Source: Pseudomonas sp. Irchel 3H7 (GTDB taxonomy: Bacteria; Pseudomonadota; Gammaproteobacteria; Pseudomonadales; Pseudomonadaceae). Taken from it: 64,000 nt of DNA. Shown here piece after piece: positions 43,102-51,994 of the stretch. Each line of letters begins with the position of its first letter. Position 1 is the stretch's first letter. The stretch covers positions 62,001 through 126,000 of the forward strand of contig NZ_FYEA01000010.1 in the NCBI RefSeq assembly GCF_900187605.1. The letters are read 5' to 3'. The notes below the pieces were generated by a model that was not told the DNA's origin, ran no database searches, and worked only from the letters and a program-made list of their open reading frames with translations. A program made the position numbers and the translations under genes.

Positions 43102-43126
43102 AACATTATGTTTTTAGATAAAGTGT
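43102..43126. promoter_or_regulatory. Candidate operator between the ArsR gene and the persulfide dioxygenase-like gene
   Basis: AACATTAT-GTTTTTAG-ATAAAGTGTT is an imperfect A/T-rich dyad in an 85-bp divergent gap. ArsR/BigR proteins bind A/T-rich dyads of this type, so it is the likeliest control site; not verified. Confidence 0.35.
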
Positions 43127-43159
43127 TGCAACCCATTTTCCTCGTTCAGGTTGGTGTCC

Positions 43160-44023
43160 ATGCCCGCGCAGATTGAAGCTTTCCTCGACCCCGCCTCCTC
43201 GACTTACAGCTATGTGGTCTATGAAGCCGACGGCGGGCAATGTGCAATCGTCGATCCGGTACTCGATTACGACGGCGCCGCCGGGCGCACCTGCACCGCC
43301 CAGGCCGACAAAATCATCGCCTTCGTTCGCGCCCACAACCTGCAAGTGCAGTGGCTGCTGGAAACCCACGCCCACGCCGATCACCTGTCCGCCGCGCCGT
43401 ATCTGCGCCGAGAGCTGGGCGGGAAAATCGCCATTGGCGAATCGATCAGCAAAGTGCAGAACGTGTTCAAGGCGCTGTTCAATCTGGAGCCTGAGTTCTG
43501 CGTTGACGGCTCGCAGTTCGATCACCTGTTTGCGCCGAACGAATCATTCCGGATCGGCAATCTCAAAGCCACTGCCCTGCATGTGCCGGGGCATACACCG
43601 GCTGACATGGCTTACCTCATCGACGGTGAACAGATCCTGGTCGGTGACACGCTGTTCATGCCCGATGTCGGTACCGCGCGCTGCGACTTTCCCGGTGGCA
43701 ACGCTCATCAGCTGTTCAATTCGATTCACAAACTGCTGGCCTTCCCCGCCAGTGTGAAACTCTACGTTTGCCACGATTACCCGCCCGAGGGACGCGCCTC
43801 ACAATGCCAGACCACCGTCGGTGAGCAGCGCAAAGGCAATATTCATGTGCATGACGGGATCGATGAGGCAGCGTTCGTCGAGATGCGCACAAAACGTGAC
43901 GCCGGGCTGGGCATGCCGACGCTGCTGCTGCCAGCGATTCAGGTCAATGTGAGAGCGGGGAATTTGCCACCGGCGGAGGAAAACGGTGTGGTTTACCTGA
44001 AGATTCCGCTCAATTCCCTATAG
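43160..44023 (+). CDS. Metallo-beta-lactamase fold persulfide dioxygenase-like protein (Blh/ETHE1 group)
   Basis: The protein has 287 residues from ATG 43160. The metal motif ETHAHADHLS, then HVPGHTPADM, VGDTLFMPDVGTARCDF and YVCHDYPP are the signatures of the Blh/ETHE1 MBL subgroup. ETHE1-type enzymes use a single iron to oxidise glutathione persulfide to sulfite. With SQR and TauE this gives a full route: sulfide to persulfide, to sulfite, to export. It is longer than ETHE1 (about 245 residues), as bacterial BigR-linked Blh proteins are. Confidence 0.87.
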   Translation: MPAQIEAFLDPASSTYSYVVYEADGGQCAIVDPVLDYDGAAGRTCTAQADKIIAFVRAHNLQVQWLLETHAHADHLSAAPYLRRELGGKIAIGESISKVQNVFKALFNLEPEFCVDGSQFDHLFAPNESFRIGNLKATALHVPGHTPADMAYLIDGEQILVGDTLFMPDVGTARCDFPGGNAHQLFNSIHKLLAFPASVKLYVCHDYPPEGRASQCQTTVGEQRKGNIHVHDGIDEAAFVEMRTKRDAGLGMPTLLLPAIQVNVRAGNLPPAEENGVVYLKIPLNSL

Positions 44024-44111
44024 GAAAAAACCACCCGCCCCATTGCAGGATTATTTTTCCTACGAACACTGGCGACAGTGATGAACTGGTGAAAATCCTG
44101 TAAGCGAGCAG

Positions 44112-44139
44112 ACTCCATTGGGCAAACATTCAATGGAGT
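44112..44139 (+). promoter_or_regulatory. Inverted repeat that includes the tyrosinase ribosome site
   Basis: ACTCCATTG-GGCAAACATT-CAATGGAGT is a perfect 9-bp dyad. In the transcript the right arm contains the only GGAG before the ATG at 44149, so folding would hide the ribosome site. It could instead be a DNA operator. Confidence 0.5.
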
Positions 44140-44148
44140 TTTCGCAAT

Positions 44149-45003
44149 ATGGATATTCGTCGTAATCACCGTGACATGACCGCGCAACAGAAATCCGCAT
44201 TCATCGATGCCATCCTGAGGCTGAAAAACAACGTCGACAGCGTCCTGCGCCCCGGACAGCAGAGCCGCTACGATGACTTTGTGCAGATCCACAAGAATTC
44301 GATGGGCCGGGGCAATCCGCTGGTACCCAATCCGCATCTGAGTCCGCTGTTCTATCCGTGGCATCGAGTTCTGATTCGCCAGTTCGAACTGGCCCTGCAG
44401 TCCGCCGCCAGTGACACGACCATCACCCTGCCCTACTGGAACTGGCAACTGACCGGAGCGGACAACCCCTTCACCTCGGACTTCATGGGGTCAAACGGTG
44501 ACAACCTGCAAGATCAGCGTGTCACCAGCGGCGCGTTTTCCAGGGAGCACTCGCAATTCGATGTCAGGGTCTGGGACGAGGGCGTTGGCAACACCGGCAT
44601 TCGTCGAAATCTGGGGGCAAGCGGCGCACTGCCCACCCCGCTGGATGTTATTTCGGCCCTGAACAGAACGCCTTACTGGATGAATGAAAGCGGCTGGGAA
44701 AACATTTCGGAAAGCCTTTTGCACAATCCGGTACATGCCTGGATTGGCGGCAGCATGGCACAAGCCTCCTCACCCAACGATCCGATATTCTTCCTGCACC
44801 ACTGCTACCTCGACTTGCTGTGGGAGCGCTGGAAACATCAGCATGCTGGAACCCCAGGCTTTACCAATGAGGCTGGCTCGGCCACCAACGAAACCGTGCT
44901 GGTATTTCATCCGGCCAATGAACTGGCGCCCTGGGAGCAAACCTTTACCGTCCAACAAACCCTCTATACCGCGGAACTCGATTACCGATATGACTACATC
45001 TGA
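44149..45003 (+). CDS. Tyrosinase (type 3 copper protein)
   Basis: The protein has 284 residues. The copper A ligands fit H48 (VQIHKNS), H63 and H72 (NPHLSPLFYPWHRVL, spacing nine); the copper B ligands fit H192 and H196 (HNPVHAWIGG) and H218 (FFLHHCYLD). Tyrosinases hydroxylate monophenols and oxidise diphenols to quinones. It has no Sec or Tat signal and no partner caddie gene, so it appears cytoplasmic and self-sufficient. Phenol substrate unknown; it may act on secondary metabolites or melanin precursors. It is convergent with bkdR, two bases apart. Confidence 0.88.
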   Translation: MDIRRNHRDMTAQQKSAFIDAILRLKNNVDSVLRPGQQSRYDDFVQIHKNSMGRGNPLVPNPHLSPLFYPWHRVLIRQFELALQSAASDTTITLPYWNWQLTGADNPFTSDFMGSNGDNLQDQRVTSGAFSREHSQFDVRVWDEGVGNTGIRRNLGASGALPTPLDVISALNRTPYWMNESGWENISESLLHNPVHAWIGGSMAQASSPNDPIFFLHHCYLDLLWERWKHQHAGTPGFTNEAGSATNETVLVFHPANELAPWEQTFTVQQTLYTAELDYRYDYI

Positions 45004-45005
45004 CT

Positions 45006-45494
45006 TCAGTTACCTAGCGTCAGGCCGTTCGCTGGCAAGGGCAATGCAGTCTTGTAGCGCACCTGTTTGAGCGCAAAGCTCGATCGGATATTCGCCACAC
45101 CGGGAACCTTGGTGAGGAAGTCCATCATGAAGCGTTCCAGCGACTGAATCGTCGGCACCAGGACCCGGATGAGGTAATCCGGGTCTCCGGCCATGAGGTA
45201 GCACTCCATCACTTCCGGGCGATCGGAGATCGCCTCTTCGAAATGCTGCAGCGCTTCCTCGACCTGCTTCTCCAGGCTGACGTGAATGAACACGTTCACA
45301 TGCAGCCCCAGCAGGTCGGCATCCAGCAGCGTGACCTGCTCGCGAATCAGGCCTAATTCTTCCATCGCCTTGACCCGATTGAAGCACGGCGTCGGCGACA
45401 GATTCACCGAGCGTGCGAGGTCGGCGTTGGTGATGCGCGCATTCTCCTGAAGGCTGTTGAGAATGCCGATGTCGGTACGGTCCAGTTTGCGCAT
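45006..45494 (-). CDS. bkdR: Lrp/AsnC-family regulator BkdR
   Basis: The protein has 162 residues. The N-terminal DRTDIGILNSLQENARITNA and ADLARSVNLSPTPCFNRVKA form the AsnC-type helix-turn-helix; the C-terminal half is the ACT-like RAM domain that binds amino acids. In P. putida BkdR activates the bkd operon in response to branched-chain amino acids. Here it is divergent from bkdA1 with a 185-bp A/T-rich control gap (45495-45679), the same layout. Confidence 0.92.
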   Translation of the reverse strand: MRKLDRTDIGILNSLQENARITNADLARSVNLSPTPCFNRVKAMEELGLIREQVTLLDADLLGLHVNVFIHVSLEKQVEEALQHFEEAISDRPEVMECYLMAGDPDYLIRVLVPTIQSLERFMMDFLTKVPGVANIRSSFALKQVRYKTALPLPANGLTLGN

Positions 45495-45679
45495 GAGACA
45501 AAACCACCTGTTTTTTATGTTTATGCAGAATTTCTATCTGCAAATCGTCTCCAGCGCAACGAAACAGAGATAAATATTCTTCTTGCCCGGGCCTATGATT
45601 GTTGTAGGACAAGATTTCTTCTACCGAAGAATGACTGCCAGCTCACTACAAGAAATTCACAAGATCGAGCGTAGAAGCC
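45495..45679. promoter_or_regulatory. bkdR-bkdA1 divergent promoter region
   Basis: A 185-bp gene-free, locally A/T-rich stretch (for example ACCTGTTTTTTATGTTTATGC next to bkdR). By analogy with P. putida it should carry several Lrp-type BkdR sites. An inverted pair TTCTTCTACCGAAGAA is visible at 45617-45632. I cannot fix the -35/-10. Confidence 0.5.
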
Positions 45680-46915
45680 ATGACCCAAGCGTATGAACCG
45701 CTGCGTCTGCACGTCCCTGAACCCTCGGGCCGTCCAGGCTGCAAAACCGATTTTTCCTACCTGCATCTGACCGATGCCGGTACGGTGCGCAAACCTTCCA
45801 TCGACGTCGAACCTGCCGACACCGCCGACCTGGCGCGTGGGCTGATTCGCGTGCTCGACGATCAGGGCAACGCCCTCGGCCCATGGGCCGAAAACGTGCC
45901 GGTCGAGATTCTGCGTAAAGGCATGCGCGCCATGCTCAAGACGCGCATCTACGACAACCGCATGGTGGTCGCCCAGCGTCAGAAAAAAATGTCGTTTTAC
46001 ATGCAAAGCCTTGGCGAAGAAGCCATCGGCAGCGCTCAGGCCCTGGCCTTGAACATCGACGACATGTGCTTTCCGACCTATCGCCAGCAAAGCATTCTGA
46101 TGGCCCGCGAAGTGCCTTTGGTCGACCTGATCTGCCAACTGCTGTCCAACGAGCGCGATCCGCTCAAAGGCCGCCAGTTGCCGATCATGTACTCGGTCAA
46201 GGAAGCCGGTTTCTTCACCATCTCCGGCAACCTCGCGACCCAGTTCATTCAGGCCGTCGGCTGGGGCATGGCCTCAGCGATCAAGGGCGACACGAAAATC
46301 GCCTCGGCATGGATCGGCGACGGCGCCACCGCCGAATCGGACTTCCATACCGCCCTCACCTTCGCTCACGTTTATCGTGCGCCGGTGATCCTCAACGTCG
46401 TGAATAACCAATGGGCGATTTCGACCTTCCAGGCCATCGCCGGTGGTGAAGCCACCACCTTCGCCGGACGCGGCGTCGGTTGCGGCATCGCTTCGCTGCG
46501 CGTGGATGGCAACGACTTCTACGCAGTTTATGCCGCCTCTGCCTGGGCCGCTGAACGCGCCCGCCGCAACCTCGGCCCGACCATGATCGAATGGGTCACC
46601 TACCGCGCTGGTCCGCACTCGACCTCCGACGATCCGTCGAAATACCGCCCGGCCGATGACTGGAGCCACTTCCCGCTCGGCGACCCGATCGCCCGCCTCA
46701 AGCAACACTTGATCAAGGTCGGTCACTGGTCTGACGAAGAGCACGCTGCCGTCAGCGCCGAGCTCGAAGCCGAAGTGATTGCCGCGCAGAAACAGGCCGA
46801 ACAGTACGGCACCCTCGCCGGCGGCCAGATTCCAAGCGCCGCGACCATGTTCGAAGACGTCTACAAAGAGATGCCGGAGCACTTGAAGCGCCAGCGTCAG
46901 CAGTTGGGGATCTGA
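45680..46915 (+). CDS. bkdA1: Branched-chain 2-oxoacid dehydrogenase E1 alpha subunit
   Basis: The protein has 411 residues, essentially the P. putida BkdA1 length. The thiamine diphosphate motif IGDGATAESDFHTALTFA...VVNNQWAIS is clear, as is the phospho-loop region YRAGPHSTSDDPSKYR. With BkdA2 it decarboxylates the keto acids from valine, leucine and isoleucine. First gene of the operon; the next start is one base after its stop. Confidence 0.95.
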   Translation: MTQAYEPLRLHVPEPSGRPGCKTDFSYLHLTDAGTVRKPSIDVEPADTADLARGLIRVLDDQGNALGPWAENVPVEILRKGMRAMLKTRIYDNRMVVAQRQKKMSFYMQSLGEEAIGSAQALALNIDDMCFPTYRQQSILMAREVPLVDLICQLLSNERDPLKGRQLPIMYSVKEAGFFTISGNLATQFIQAVGWGMASAIKGDTKIASAWIGDGATAESDFHTALTFAHVYRAPVILNVVNNQWAISTFQAIAGGEATTFAGRGVGCGIASLRVDGNDFYAVYAASAWAAERARRNLGPTMIEWVTYRAGPHSTSDDPSKYRPADDWSHFPLGDPIARLKQHLIKVGHWSDEEHAAVSAELEAEVIAAQKQAEQYGTLAGGQIPSAATMFEDVYKEMPEHLKRQRQQLGI

Positions 46916-46916
46916 C

Positions 46917-47975
46917 ATGAACGATCACAACAACAATATTCAGTTGGAAACCGCTATGACCACGACCACCATGACCATGATCCAGGCCCTGCGCTCGGCC
47001 ATGGATGTGATGCTTGAGCGTGACGACAATGTCGTGGTGTTCGGTCAGGACGTCGGTTACTTCGGCGGCGTGTTCCGTTGCACCGAGGGCCTGCAGACCA
47101 AGTACGGCACCTCCCGCGTATTCGACGCACCGATCTCGGAAAGTGGCATCGTCGGCGTGGCCGTCGGCATGGGCGCGTACGGTCTGCGTCCGGTCGCCGA
47201 GATCCAGTTCGCCGACTACGTCTACCCCGCCTCCGACCAGATCATTTCCGAAGCGGCGCGCCTGCGCTATCGCTCGGCCGGCGAGTTCACCGCGCCGATG
47301 ACCCTGCGCATGCCTTGCGGCGGCGGCATCTACGGCGGTCAGACCCACAGCCAGAGCATCGAGGCGATGTTCACCCAGGTGTGCGGCTTGCGCACGGTGA
47401 TGCCGTCCAATCCGTATGACGCCAAAGGCCTGCTGATCGCCTCCATCGAAAACGATGACCCGGTGATCTTCCTCGAGCCGAAACGCCTGTACAACGGCCC
47501 GTTCGATGGCCACCACGACCGCCCGGTAACGCCGTGGTCGAAACACCCGCAAGCCCAGGTTCCGGACGGCTACTACACCGTGCCGCTGGACGTTGCTGCG
47601 ATTACCCGTCCGGGCAAGGACGTCACCGTGCTGACTTACGGCACCACCGTTTACGTGTCGCAAGTCGCTGCCGAAGAAAGCGGCGTGGATGCAGAAGTCA
47701 TCGACCTGCGCAGCCTGTGGCCGCTGGACCTGGAAACCATCGTCAAATCGGTGAAAAAAACCGGCCGCTGCGTGGTGGTTCACGAAGCCACCCGCACCTG
47801 CGGTTTCGGCGCCGAACTGGTGTCGCTGGTGCAAGAGCATTGCTTCCATCACCTGGAAGCGCCGATCGAACGCGTCACCGGTTGGGACACCCCCTACCCG
47901 CACGCGCAGGAGTGGGCGTATTTCCCAGGGCCGTCCCGAGTGGGCGCGGCGTTGAAACGGGTCATGGAGGTCTGA
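46917..47975 (+). CDS. bkdA2: Branched-chain 2-oxoacid dehydrogenase E1 beta subunit
   Basis: The protein has 352 residues. MIQALRSAMDVMLERDDNVV and VFGQDVGYFGGVFRCTEGL are typical of the transketolase-like beta subunit; RDDNV, PISESGIVGVAVGMG and the C-terminal AVQAAG-like region follow the family. The first codons contain AACAACAA (46929-46936), a match to the Hfq/Crc motif in translated sequence. Its stop abuts bkdB. Confidence 0.95.
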   Translation: MNDHNNNIQLETAMTTTTMTMIQALRSAMDVMLERDDNVVVFGQDVGYFGGVFRCTEGLQTKYGTSRVFDAPISESGIVGVAVGMGAYGLRPVAEIQFADYVYPASDQIISEAARLRYRSAGEFTAPMTLRMPCGGGIYGGQTHSQSIEAMFTQVCGLRTVMPSNPYDAKGLLIASIENDDPVIFLEPKRLYNGPFDGHHDRPVTPWSKHPQAQVPDGYYTVPLDVAAITRPGKDVTVLTYGTTVYVSQVAAEESGVDAEVIDLRSLWPLDLETIVKSVKKTGRCVVVHEATRTCGFGAELVSLVQEHCFHHLEAPIERVTGWDTPYPHAQEWAYFPGPSRVGAALKRVMEV

Positions 47976-49247
47976 ATGGGCACGCACGTTATCAAGATGC
48001 CGGACATCGGCGAAGGCATCGCAGAAGTAGAACTGTCGCAATGGCACGTCAAGGTTGGCGATCTGGTGGTTGAAGATCAGGTGCTGGCGGACGTGATGAC
48101 TGATAAGGCGATGGTCGATATTCCGTCGCCAGTGCACGGGAAAGTGATTGCGCTCGGCGGTCAGCCGGGTGAGGTGATGGCGGTTGGCAGTGTGCTGATC
48201 AGCATTGAGGTCGAAGGTGCCGGTAACTTGAAAGAGTCCGCCGCACCCGCGCCGGTCAAAGAAGCACCTGCGGCGCCGAAAGTTGAAGCAGTTGTTGAAA
48301 GTAAACCTGCTCCAGCCGCCCCGCGTCCGGCTGCTGTTTGCCAAGGCCCGATGGTTGCTCGCGAAGCGGACGAACGCCCGCTCGCTTCGCCAGCCGTGCG
48401 CAAACACGCGCTGGATCTGGGGATTCAATTGCGCCTGGTACGCGGCACTGGCCCGGCCGGTCGCGTGCTGCACGAAGACCTTGAAGCCTATCTGGCACAA
48501 GGTCAGTCCAACGTTTCAGCGCCAGTCGCCGCCGCTTACGCCCAACGTAACGACGAAGAACAGATTCAAGTCATCGGCATGCGCCGCAAGATCGCCCAGC
48601 GCATGCAGGACGCTACCCAGCGTGCCGCGCATTTCAGCTACGTCGAAGAAATCGACGTCACCGCGATTGAAGAACTGCGCGCGCATCTCAATGAAAAACA
48701 CGGCGCCAGCCGTGGCAAGTTGACCTTGCTGCCGTTCCTCGTCCGCGCTCTGGTTGTGGCCCTGCGCGACTTCCCGCAGATGAACGCACGTTACGATGAC
48801 GAAGCCCAGGTCATCACCCGCCTCGGTGCGGTGCATGTCGGCGTCGCCACGCAAAGCGATGTTGGCCTGATGGTGCCGGTGGTGCGTCACGCCGAGGCGC
48901 GCAGCCTGTGGGACAGCGCCGCGGAAATCTCGCGTTTGGCCAACGCCGCCCGCAATGGCAAGGCCAGCCGCGACGAGTTGTCTGGTTCGACCATCACCCT
49001 GACCAGCCTCGGTGCGCTGGGCGGCATCGTCAGCACGCCAGTGCTGAACCTGCCGGAAGTGGCGATCGTCGGCGTCAACAAAATCGTCGAACGGCCGATG
49101 GTCGTCAAAGGCCAGGTAGTGATCCGCAAGATGATGAACCTCTCCAGTTCCTTCGATCACCGCGTGGTCGACGGCATGGACGCGGCACTCTTCATCCAGG
49201 CCATTCGTGGCTTGATCGAACAACCTGCCACTTTGTTTGTGGAGTAA
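47976..49247 (+). CDS. bkdB: Branched-chain 2-oxoacid dehydrogenase E2 (dihydrolipoamide acyltransferase)
   Basis: The protein has 423 residues. One lipoyl domain (lipoyl Lys in DVMTDKAMVDIPSP, about residue 44) is followed by an Ala/Pro linker. Next are a peripheral-subunit-binding domain (LASPAVRKHALDLGIQLRLV, about residues 132-165) and the catalytic domain. The catalytic domain ends in SSSFDHRVVDGMDAALF, which holds the active-site His and Asp. It is the core of the complex, transferring the acyl group to CoA. Confidence 0.95.
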   Translation: MGTHVIKMPDIGEGIAEVELSQWHVKVGDLVVEDQVLADVMTDKAMVDIPSPVHGKVIALGGQPGEVMAVGSVLISIEVEGAGNLKESAAPAPVKEAPAAPKVEAVVESKPAPAAPRPAAVCQGPMVAREADERPLASPAVRKHALDLGIQLRLVRGTGPAGRVLHEDLEAYLAQGQSNVSAPVAAAYAQRNDEEQIQVIGMRRKIAQRMQDATQRAAHFSYVEEIDVTAIEELRAHLNEKHGASRGKLTLLPFLVRALVVALRDFPQMNARYDDEAQVITRLGAVHVGVATQSDVGLMVPVVRHAEARSLWDSAAEISRLANAARNGKASRDELSGSTITLTSLGALGGIVSTPVLNLPEVAIVGVNKIVERPMVVKGQVVIRKMMNLSSSFDHRVVDGMDAALFIQAIRGLIEQPATLFVE

Positions 49248-49254
49248 GGCGCGC

Positions 49255-50628
49255 ATGCAATCTCTGAACACTACGCTGCTGATCATCGGCGGCGGCCCTG
49301 GCGGTTATGTGACGGCGATCCGCGCCGGGCAACTGGGCATTCCAACGATTCTGGTCGAAGGCCAATCGCTGGGCGGCACCTGCCTGAACATCGGCTGCAT
49401 CCCGTCGAAAGCGCTGATTCATGTGGCTGAGCAGTTTCACCAGACCCAGCACCACAGCCAGCATTCGGCGCTGGGCATCAGCGTTGCCGCGCCGAGCCTC
49501 GACATCACTAAAAGCGTCGAGTGGAAGGACGGCATTGTTGATCGCCTGACCACCGGCGTCGCTGCCTTGCTGAAAAAGAACAAGGTTCAGGTCATCAATG
49601 GCTGGGCCAAAGTCATCGACGGTAAAACCGTGGATGTCGGCGACACGCGCATCCAGTGCGAGCACTTGGTGCTGGCCACCGGTTCGACCAGCGTCAATCT
49701 GCCGATCCTGCCGATTGGCGGGCCGATCATCTCCTCCACCGAAGCGCTGGCGCCGACATCCGTGCCGAAACGCCTCGTCGTAGTTGGCGGTGGTTACATC
49801 GGTCTGGAACTGGGCATTGCTTATCGCAAGCTTGGCGCCGAGGTCAGTGTGGTCGAGGCGCAGGATCGTATCTTGCCGGCCTATGATGCGGAGCTGACGC
49901 AACCGGTGCATGACGCGTTGAAGCAACTGGGCGTTAAGTTGTATTTGAAACACAGCGTGCTGGGTTTCGATGGCACCTTGCAGGTGCGCGACCCTGAGGG
50001 CGAAACCCTCAACCTGGAAACCGATCAGGTGCTGGTCGCCGTCGGCCGCAAACCGAATACCCAGGGCTGGAACCTCGAAGCGCTGAATCTGGATATGAAC
50101 GGTTCGGCGATCAAGATCGACAGCCGCTGCCAGACCAGTATGCGCAACGTTTACGCCATCGGCGATCTGAGCGGCGAGCCGATGCTGGCCCACCGCGCCA
50201 TGGCCCAAGGCGAAATGGTTGCCGAGTTGATCAGCGGCAAGACCCGTGAATTCAACCCGACCGCCATCGCTGCCGTGTGCTTCACCGACCCGGAACTGGT
50301 GGTGGTCGGCAAGACCCCGGACGAGGCTAAAGCTGCGGGTCTGGACTGCATTGTTTCCAGCTTCCCGTTCGCCGCCAATGGTCGGGCGATGACGCTGGAG
50401 TCGAAAAGCGGCTTCGTGCGCGTGGTCGCTCGTCGGGATAATCATGTGATTGTTGGCTGGCAGGCTGTGGGCGTTGGCGTGTCGGAGTTGTCGACAGCGT
50501 TTGCGCAAAGCCTGGAAATGGGCGCGCGGCTGGAAGACATTGGCGGCACCATTCATGCGCATCCGACCTTGGGTGAAGCAGTGCAGGAAGCGGCGTTGCG
50601 TGCCCTCGGGCATGCGTTGCACCTGTAG
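49255..50628 (+). CDS. lpdV: Dihydrolipoamide dehydrogenase E3 (Lpd-Val)
   Basis: The protein has 457 residues from ATG 49255, seven bases after the bkdB stop. FAD motif LLIIGGGPGGYVTAIRAGQL, redox-active disulfide GGTCLNIGCIPSK, NAD motif LVVVGGGYIGLELG and C-terminal HAHPTLGE catalytic His. It reoxidises the E2 lipoyl group. In P. putida this isozyme is dedicated to the branched-chain complex. Confidence 0.95.
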   Translation: MQSLNTTLLIIGGGPGGYVTAIRAGQLGIPTILVEGQSLGGTCLNIGCIPSKALIHVAEQFHQTQHHSQHSALGISVAAPSLDITKSVEWKDGIVDRLTTGVAALLKKNKVQVINGWAKVIDGKTVDVGDTRIQCEHLVLATGSTSVNLPILPIGGPIISSTEALAPTSVPKRLVVVGGGYIGLELGIAYRKLGAEVSVVEAQDRILPAYDAELTQPVHDALKQLGVKLYLKHSVLGFDGTLQVRDPEGETLNLETDQVLVAVGRKPNTQGWNLEALNLDMNGSAIKIDSRCQTSMRNVYAIGDLSGEPMLAHRAMAQGEMVAELISGKTREFNPTAIAAVCFTDPELVVVGKTPDEAKAAGLDCIVSSFPFAANGRAMTLESKSGFVRVVARRDNHVIVGWQAVGVGVSELSTAFAQSLEMGARLEDIGGTIHAHPTLGEAVQEAALRALGHALHL

Positions 50629-50635
50629 CTGCGGT

Positions 50636-50759
50636 GATCGTTCCCACGCTCTGCGTGGGAATGCAGCCGGGGACGCTCTGCGTCCCAAAAGTCGAACGCG
50701 GAGCGTCCGATGAAGCATTCCCACGCAGAGCGTAGGAACGATCAAGCGTGGGAACGATC
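50636..50759. repeat. Intergenic inverted repeat (GATCGTTCCCACGCTCTGCGTGGG family), with extra half arm
   Basis: Same family as 25851-25952. Outer arms GATCGTTCCCACGCTCTGCG and CGCAGAGCGTAGGAACGATC, then a second partial right arm AGCGTGGGAACGATC immediately after, suggesting a local duplication. Confidence 0.85.
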
Positions 50760-50873
50760 AGTGGAGCGAATTCCGGCTGCGAAACCGCTCAAGAATGAAG
50801 TATTGTTGTGCCCATCCAAAAAACGTCAGAAGCCTTGAACCGTTTCGACGGTTGTTCAGTGATAGAGGGTGTC

Positions 50874-51893
50874 ATGGGTAACGAAAGCATCAATTGGGAC
50901 AAGCTGGGTTTTGACTACATCAAGACCGACAAGCGCTATCTGTCGTACTTTCGCGATGGCGAGTGGGACAAAGGCACCCTGACCGAAGATAACGTGCTGC
51001 ACATCAGCGAAGGCTCGACGGCCCTTCACTATGGCCAGCAGTGCTTCGAAGGCATGAAGGCCTATCGTTGCAAGGACGGCTCGATCAACCTGTTCCGCCC
51101 GGACCAGAACGCCCTGCGCATGCAACGCAGCTGCGCGCGTCTGCTGATGCCGACGGTCGACACCGAGCAGTTCATCGAAGCGTGCAAAGCCGTGGTTCGC
51201 GCCAACGAGCGCTTTATCCCGCCGTACGGCACTGGCGGCGCGCTGTACCTGCGTCCGTTCGTGATCGGCGTCGGTGACAACATCGGTGTGCGCACCGCAC
51301 CCGAGTTCATCTTCTCGATTTTCTGCATTCCGGTCGGTGCTTACTTCAAGGGCGGCCTGACCCCGCACAACTTCCAGATCTCCAGCTACGACCGTGCTGC
51401 CCCGCAAGGCACCGGCGCAGCCAAGGTCGGCGGCAACTACGCCGCCAGTCTGATGCCGGGCTCGAAAGCGAAGAAAGCCAACTTCGCCGACGCGATCTAC
51501 CTCGATCCGATGACCCACACCAAGATCGAAGAAGTCGGCTCGGCCAACTTCTTCGGGATCACCCACGACAACAAGTTCATCACCCCGAACTCGCCGTCGG
51601 TGCTGCCAGGCATCACCCGCCTGTCGTTGATCGAACTGGCCAAGACCCGTCTGGGCCTGGAAGTGGTTGAAGGCGACGTGCTGATCGACAAGCTGTCGGA
51701 CTTCAAGGAAGCCGGCGCTTGCGGTACTGCTGCGGTAATCACGCCGATCGGTGGTATCAGCTACAACGACCATCTGCATGTGTTCCATAGCGAGACCGAA
51801 GTGGGCCCTGTGACCCAGAAGCTCTACAAAGAGCTGACTGGCGTGCAGACCGGCGACATCGAAGCGCCAGCGGGCTGGATCGTCAAGGTTTGA
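50874..51893 (+). CDS. ilvE: Branched-chain amino acid aminotransferase (class IV)
   Basis: The protein has 339 residues from ATG 50874 (AGAGGG upstream). It is a PLP fold-type IV enzyme of the longer, eukaryote-like BCAT group. GQQCFEGMKAYR, LFRPDQNALRMQRSCARL, the Lys in AAKVGGNYAAS, EEVGSANFFGI and GTAAVITPIGGI are family signatures. It interconverts Leu/Ile/Val and their keto acids, feeding the Bkd complex just upstream. It is a separate unit with its own terminator. Confidence 0.92.
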   Translation: MGNESINWDKLGFDYIKTDKRYLSYFRDGEWDKGTLTEDNVLHISEGSTALHYGQQCFEGMKAYRCKDGSINLFRPDQNALRMQRSCARLLMPTVDTEQFIEACKAVVRANERFIPPYGTGGALYLRPFVIGVGDNIGVRTAPEFIFSIFCIPVGAYFKGGLTPHNFQISSYDRAAPQGTGAAKVGGNYAASLMPGSKAKKANFADAIYLDPMTHTKIEEVGSANFFGITHDNKFITPNSPSVLPGITRLSLIELAKTRLGLEVVEGDVLIDKLSDFKEAGACGTAAVITPIGGISYNDHLHVFHSETEVGPVTQKLYKELTGVQTGDIEAPAGWIVKV

Positions 51894-51913
51894 TCTGACG
51901 GCTGCTTATGTAG

Positions 51914-51952
51914 AAAAGCCCTCCACCGAGTGATTGGTGGGGGGCTTTTTTA
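51914..51952 (+). terminator. Intrinsic terminator of ilvE
   Basis: AAGCCCTCCACC-GAGTGATT-GGTGGGGGGCTTTTTT: a GC-rich stem of about 11 bp and a T-run, 20 bases after the ilvE stop. Confidence 0.9.
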
Positions 51953-51994
51953 TGGCGCTTGGCGCAGTATTTGTGGCGTGCTTGAGATTCTTTC

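Noticed and set aside
44021..44062. TAGGAAAAA / TTTTTCCTA inverted repeat as a terminator of the persulfide dioxygenase gene
   Set aside because: The stem is A/T-rich with a loop of more than 20 bases and no T-run after it, so it is unlikely to terminate efficiently.
46752..48500. Long open frame (582 codons) on the minus strand across bkdA2/bkdB
   Set aside because: The plus strand holds clear bkd genes in perfect operon order; the antisense frame is a by-product of GC-rich third positions and has a low-complexity His/Arg-rich translation.
49192..50745. Long minus-strand open frame across lpdV
   Set aside because: It is antisense to a fully recognisable dihydrolipoamide dehydrogenase, has no ribosome site and reads through a repeat.
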